DNA of 24,578 nucleotides from Shimia_B sp039198835 (GTDB lineage: Bacteria > Pseudomonadota > Alphaproteobacteria > Rhodobacterales > Rhodobacteraceae): the NCBI GenBank assembly GCA_039198835.1, contig JBCCTH010000013.1:1-24578 (forward strand), written 5' to 3'. Within the stretch, counting starts at the first letter, position 1. Each line of letters opens with the position of its first letter. The notes under the pieces are model-generated. The model was not told the origin of the DNA, did no database searches, and saw nothing but the letters and a program-made list of their open reading frames with translations. This document shows positions 23,765 to 24,578 of the stretch, piece by piece. The translations under genes and the position numbers were made by a program.

Positions 23765-23790
23765 GAAGGGCGCCCGCGGGGGCGCCCTTC
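23765..23790 (-). terminator. Strong intrinsic terminator after the symporter gene
   Basis: GAAGGGCGCCC (23765-23775) and GGGCGCCCTTC (23780-23790) form a perfect 11-bp stem with a 4-base loop. On the minus strand it is followed by a T-rich stretch (TTCTTTTCCC). It sits 13 bases after the symporter stop and 36 bases before the DUF294 start, so the latter may need its own promoter or read-through. Confidence 0.75.
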
Positions 23791-23802
23791 ACTGTCTCTT
23801 GA

Positions 23803-24578
23803 TCAGTGGTCTGATTGCGCCGCCGCTGCTCCGCGCGGAACACGCACGCTCTCAACAAGCTCGCGGACCTCCTTGGGCAGTTCCTTCGTCACCGAGGAGA
23901 CCGCGAAGGCCACGCTGAAGTTGATGATCGCGCCGATGGCTCCGAAGGAGGTCGACTTGATCGTGCCGAGAAGCGGATCAGCGTCTGTGAAGCTGTTCGT
24001 GCCAGGGATGAAGAACCAGCCCTTGTGCAAGAAGATATAGACCAGCGTCACCGAGATGCCGGCGATCATGCCCGCCACGGCCCCGACATTGTTCACCCTC
24101 GTTGAGAAGATGCCCATCATCAAAGCCGGGAAGATCGACGCCGCCGCGAGACCAAAGGCCAACGCCACGGTCTGCGCTGCAAAACCCGGCGGGTTGAGGC
24201 CCAGATAGGTTGCAACACAAATCGCTGCTGCCATGGCACCGCGTGCCCACATCAGCTCGCCCTTCTCGGAGATGTTCGGCATCAGCTGACCTTTGATAAG
24301 GTCGTGGCTCACCGCCGAGGAGATCGCCAGAAGAAGGCCCGCCGCCGTGGAAAGCGCCGCCGCGAGGCCGCCGGCCGCCACAAGGCCGATGACCCAGCCA
24401 GGCAGGTTTGTGATTTCCGGGTTGGCGAGCACGAGGATGTCGCGGTTGAACTTGGTGAGTTCGTTGCCGGCCCAGCCGTTGGCGGCTGCGGTTGCGGCCA
24501 TCGCCTCTGATCCGTCATTGTAGAAGAAGATCGCTTGGGGCGTCATCGCGCTCGCCGCCTCGGGCCCGAAAGCCGCAG
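23803..24578 (-). CDS. Sodium:solute symporter (SSS family), C-terminal part, runs off window
   Basis: The last 258 residues (open to base 24578; an internal ATG at 24546 is not the start). Hallmarks of the SSS/acetate-permease group are LAAALSTAAGLLLAISSAVS followed by HDLIKGQLMPNISEKGE, then NPPGFAAQTVALAFGLAAAS. Four or five further membrane helices follow, ending in a short polar tail. It imports a small carboxylate or similar solute with Na+. Its neighbour, the DUF294 CBS protein, fits the acetate-uptake signalling neighbourhood seen in many proteobacteria. The substrate cannot be read from this fragment. Confidence 0.9.
   Translation of the reverse strand, partial: AAFGPEAASAMTPQAIFFYNDGSEAMAATAAANGWAGNELTKFNRDILVLANPEITNLPGWVIGLVAAGGLAAALSTAAGLLLAISSAVSHDLIKGQLMPNISEKGELMWARGAMAAAICVATYLGLNPPGFAAQTVALAFGLAAASIFPALMMGIFSTRVNNVGAVAGMIAGISVTLVYIFLHKGWFFIPGTNSFTDADPLLGTIKSTSFGAIGAIINFSVAFAVSSVTKELPKEVRELVESVRVPRGAAAAQSDH

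Overview
The window is GC-rich (GCGCGC runs, G/C-ending codons). It looks like a chromosomal segment of an alphaproteobacterium, probably Rhodobacterales-like. That placement is inferred from gene content: a UbiB-type ABC1 kinase, an acidic leishmanolysin-type protease, and a symporter / CBS-nucleotidyltransferase / DnaQ-like exonuclease block. No marker gene fixes the taxon. I saw no tRNA, rRNA, CRISPR array, insertion sequence or phage gene.

Region 1 (1-15012) is a divergent biosynthetic locus centred on a 158-bp control region (6925-7082). Reading left on the minus strand: a discrete acyl carrier protein, a PP-loop ATPase of the N-acetyl-sugar-amidotransferase type, a malonyl-CoA:ACP transacylase, an AsnB-type glutamine amidotransferase, a GNAT-like acyltransferase, an isovaleryl-CoA-dehydrogenase-type flavoprotein, and the start of a fatty-acyl-AMP-ligase-like enzyme cut by the window edge. 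Several neighbours overlap by 4-23 bases. Reading right on the plus strand: a B12-binding radical SAM enzyme, a membrane fatty-acid desaturase, a one-module polyketide synthase (KS - AT remnant - ACP), and a fused docking domain / class III aminotransferase / long-chain acyl-ACP reductase.

Reading of region 1. The last protein should reduce a carrier-bound acyl chain to an aldehyde and transaminate it to a primary amine. With an acyl-AMP ligase, an ACP and an acyl-CoA-dehydrogenase-like enzyme, this parallels the logic I recall for the fatty-amine half of tambjamine, but no pyrrole genes are visible. The PKS is unusual. Its KS keeps the active-site Cys but lacks the HGTGT histidine, and its AT is shrunken and has lost the GHSxG serine. 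It therefore looks like a non-elongating acyl-ACP scaffold. My model is a desaturated, methylated or otherwise modified long-chain amine, then N-acylated or amidated by the AsnB, PP-loop and GNAT enzymes. The product is unknown.

Region 2 (15014-18784) holds a convergent hairpin, ubiB, an unrecognised 272-residue protein gene, a roughly 310-bp divergent intergenic region with an AT-rich end, and a leishmanolysin-like metalloprotease.

Region 3 (19023-24578, minus strand) is a housekeeping/signalling cassette: a truncated sodium:solute symporter with its own terminator, then a cNMP/CBS/DUF294 nucleotidyltransferase, a small membrane protein, a receiver-only response regulator, and a membrane PAS / decayed-kinase / DEDDh exonuclease fusion.
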